A stretch of 8,460 nt of DNA from Syntrophaceae bacterium UBA5744 (GTDB lineage Bacteria > Desulfobacterota > Syntrophia > Syntrophales > UBA2192), in contig DIFQ01000125.1 in assembly GCA_002419215.1 (NCBI GenBank), forward strand, positions 1 through 8,460, read 5' to 3'. The position numbers and the translations under genes were made by a program. Under the pieces are notes generated by a model. That model worked only from the letters and a program-made list of their open reading frames with translations, did no database searches and had not been told where the DNA came from. This document shows, piece by piece, positions 7,055 through 8,460 of the stretch. Numbering within the stretch: the stretch's first letter is position 1; each line of letters starts with the position of its first letter.

Positions 7055-7083
7055 CTTTTATCCGTTATCGCCAACCAGGTCAA
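7055..7083 (-). promoter_or_regulatory. Predicted sigma70-type promoter for GlmU-like-glmM-nagB-like genes
   Basis: On the minus strand, a -35 box TTGACC (7083-7078, 5 of 6 to TTGACA) and a -10 box TAAAAG (7060-7055, 4 of 6 to TATAAT) are separated by exactly 17 bp. A start point near 7048 would give a leader of about 35 nt to the ATG at 7013. It lies in the only sizeable gap of the amino-sugar cluster, so the last three genes may be expressed apart from the GlmS-type gene. Confidence 0.5.
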
Positions 7084-7109
7084 TATGATTCTATCCTGCG
7101 CCAAACACT

Positions 7110-7128
7110 CCGGCACGGCTCTTGCCGG
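7110..7128. other. Short inverted repeat in the GlmS/GlmU-like spacer
   Basis: CCGGCA (7110-7115) and TGCCGG (7123-7128) form a perfect 6-bp stem with a 7-nt loop. No T-run follows in the transcribed (minus) direction, so it is not a convincing terminator. The rest of the 211-bp spacer 7014-7224 holds the promoter and the SD hairpin listed separately, and an 8-bp palindrome CCGGCCGG at 7209-7216. I see no gene in it. Confidence 0.35.
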
Positions 7129-7224
7129 CGCTTGCGAACCCTGTCCGGCCACGAGGATTACCCATCGCTGCGTTTCCCGGAATGACCATCGTAAAAAAAT
7201 GTTACATGCCGGCCGGAGGATTCT

Positions 7225-8460
7225 TCATGGGCGCAGTTTCATCCGGATTTGATCGGCAATGATTTCAACAGGTTCTCCAAAGAGAGATTCGAGAGAAATG
7301 GATTCGAGATACCGGTCGCTCCATGGGAGGTTGTACTCGTTCACGAGGTTGCGCAGGTCACGGTATCGGTCGCCCAGGATCTCCACCTTGTCGGCGGGAG
7401 ACAGCGTCTGATTGAATTCCACGTGGACGAGCAGAAGCCCGCTTACGCCCGCACCTCCCTTGAGCAGCGGGATGATGACGAGCGGACTGCCGTCCACCCG
7501 TCCCTGTCCCACATAGAGATTTCCCGTCCTGGCGAGCGTGCGCTTCGTGCCCATGAGGACTTTCGACGTCTCCGCGCGGGACAGCATCCCGACGGAGACC
7601 CCGCCGCGGTTCACGATGGAGATCGTCGTGCCGTCCGTGGGGTGCCCCTCCACGTCGAGGTCGCCGATTTCGTAGAGGGTGTAGCCCCGCACGCCGGCAA
7701 TCGCCTTCTGGATCCGGTCGAGGGCGAGGATGTTTTCAGCTTTCAGGTTTTTGGGGGCAAACTTGAGGCTCGCGAGCAGGTCGAAGAGAACGCCGCGGAG
7801 CATCTCCTCCTTGCGGCTCGTGCCGACGGTGACCGTCTTGGCCTGGTGGCGGATGGCATCGATGGGGCGCGACATCTCGTCGATGGCATGTCCGAAGGCG
7901 ATGTTCAGGAGGTCAATGGGCGAGGCGTTTGCGCCCTCCCCGCCGAAGTCTTCCCAGAAGTCCTCCAGGGGGAGCTTGCCCGCTACGTATTTCGTCAGCA
8001 GCGAGATGTCCGTCATCGTGCGGGCGTTCATCAGGGTGAAAACGCCGCGGTTCTTTCGATCGGTGAACTGCTCACCGAAATCTTTGAGAATCCGGTGGAG
8101 GTTGCGGTCGAGGATCCGCTGGTAGAGGGTGTAGTTCTTCTGGTCCTGCTCGACGACGGCGAGGCTCAACGCGTTGCGGGACTCCCGGAAGAAGGCGGCG
8201 TCGTCGTCGAGCGACGAGGCGGCGTAGTAGCCCCAGAGGTGCCCGGCCAGCGTGTTGAGGATCACCGGCAGCGGCATGGGCGCCCTCGGGATGGTTATCA
8301 CCGAGTCGGCGATCCGGTCGAAACGGGTCTCGCCCTCCTCGGCGAAGACGACGACGGAGGCCTTGTGGGCCTTGAAGATGGCCGTGTCCTTGACGACGTC
8401 GCCCGCGACCGTCTCGGGGTTGCCTGCGGCGCAGACGAGGATGAGGGGCTCCGAGGAGAG
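7225..8460 (-). CDS. Long GlmS-type glucosamine-6-phosphate synthase, C-terminal part only
   Basis: The frame is open to the right edge; 411 residues are visible. The first 100 are the end of a SIS (sugar isomerase) domain as in GlmS: EPLILVCAAGNPE, DTAIFKAHKASVVVFAEEGE, ITIPRAP, then LNTLAGHLWGYYAA and D.D...FRESRNAL, which corresponds to the final QPRNLAKSVTVE of E. coli GlmS. There the normal enzyme stops; here about 310 more residues follow. The extension includes RPIDAIRHQAKTVTVGTSRKEE, then a segment rich in beta-strand-like stretches (SVGMLSRAET, LVIIPLLKGGAGVSGLLLVHVEF) and ends MKLRP. GlmS makes GlcN-6-P from fructose-6-P and glutamine. Whether this protein keeps the glutaminase domain cannot be seen, since its N-terminus is off the window. 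It is followed by GlmU-like, glmM and nagB-like genes in the same direction, which supports an amino-sugar role. I recognise no function for the extension. Confidence 0.8.
   Translation of the reverse strand, partial: LSSEPLILVCAAGNPETVAGDVVKDTAIFKAHKASVVVFAEEGETRFDRIADSVITIPRAPMPLPVILNTLAGHLWGYYAASSLDDDAAFFRESRNALSLAVVEQDQKNYTLYQRILDRNLHRILKDFGEQFTDRKNRGVFTLMNARTMTDISLLTKYVAGKLPLEDFWEDFGGEGANASPIDLLNIAFGHAIDEMSRPIDAIRHQAKTVTVGTSRKEEMLRGVLFDLLASLKFAPKNLKAENILALDRIQKAIAGVRGYTLYEIGDLDVEGHPTDGTTISIVNRGGVSVGMLSRAETSKVLMGTKRTLARTGNLYVGQGRVDGSPLVIIPLLKGGAGVSGLLLVHVEFNQTLSPADKVEILGDRYRDLRNLVNEYNLPWSDRYLESISLESLFGEPVEIIADQIRMKLRP

Noticed and set aside
7014..7055. GTG at 7055 as the start of the GlmU-like protein (14 extra residues)
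   Set aside because: It lacks a Shine-Dalgarno sequence and overlaps the predicted -10 box, while the ATG at 7013 has AGGGAGG directly upstream.

Overview
The window carries six protein-coding genes, all on the minus strand, so transcription runs from right (8460) to left (1). They are housekeeping genes for amino-sugar and nucleotide synthesis. The DNA is GC-rich and densely packed. The protein styles (an unusual GlmS/GlmU-like/GlmM/NagB-like set next to guaA and pyrG) remind me of Gram-negative anaerobes of the Desulfobacterota (former Deltaproteobacteria, Syntrophus-like). That assignment rests on recalled protein similarity and is only tentative.

Right half (8460 to 3394), in transcription order: (1) the C-terminal part of a long GlmS-type sugar isomerase/aminotransferase, whose final SIS domain is followed by about 310 extra residues; (2) a 211-bp spacer with a good sigma70-like promoter and a small hairpin that holds the Shine-Dalgarno sequence in its loop; (3) a left-handed beta-helix protein that resembles the acetyltransferase half of GlmU but has no uridylyltransferase domain; (4) a canonical phosphoglucosamine mutase GlmM; (5) a divergent glucosamine-6-phosphate deaminase/isomerase (NagB-like) with an insertion and an arginine where NagB has a catalytic-site Asp. 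Genes 3 to 5 are separated by 22 bp each and look like one operon for making, and perhaps balancing, GlcN-6-P and UDP-GlcNAc precursors.

Left half (3393 to 1): an open but startless 50-codon stretch that aligns without gaps to the first 41 codons of PyrG, apparently a decayed pyrG 5' end; then guaA (GMP synthase), whose ATG overlaps the stop of that remnant; then a 180-bp spacer filled by a composite repeat (five 9-bp tandem units plus a pair of 31-bp inverted arms built of 7-bp units); then pyrG (CTP synthase), intact but cut by the left edge of the window.

The most unusual items are the vestigial pyrG fragment between nagB-like and guaA, the non-canonical amino-sugar cluster, and the composite repeat in the pyrG leader. 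I see no phage, transposase, CRISPR, tRNA or rRNA, and no defence-type system.
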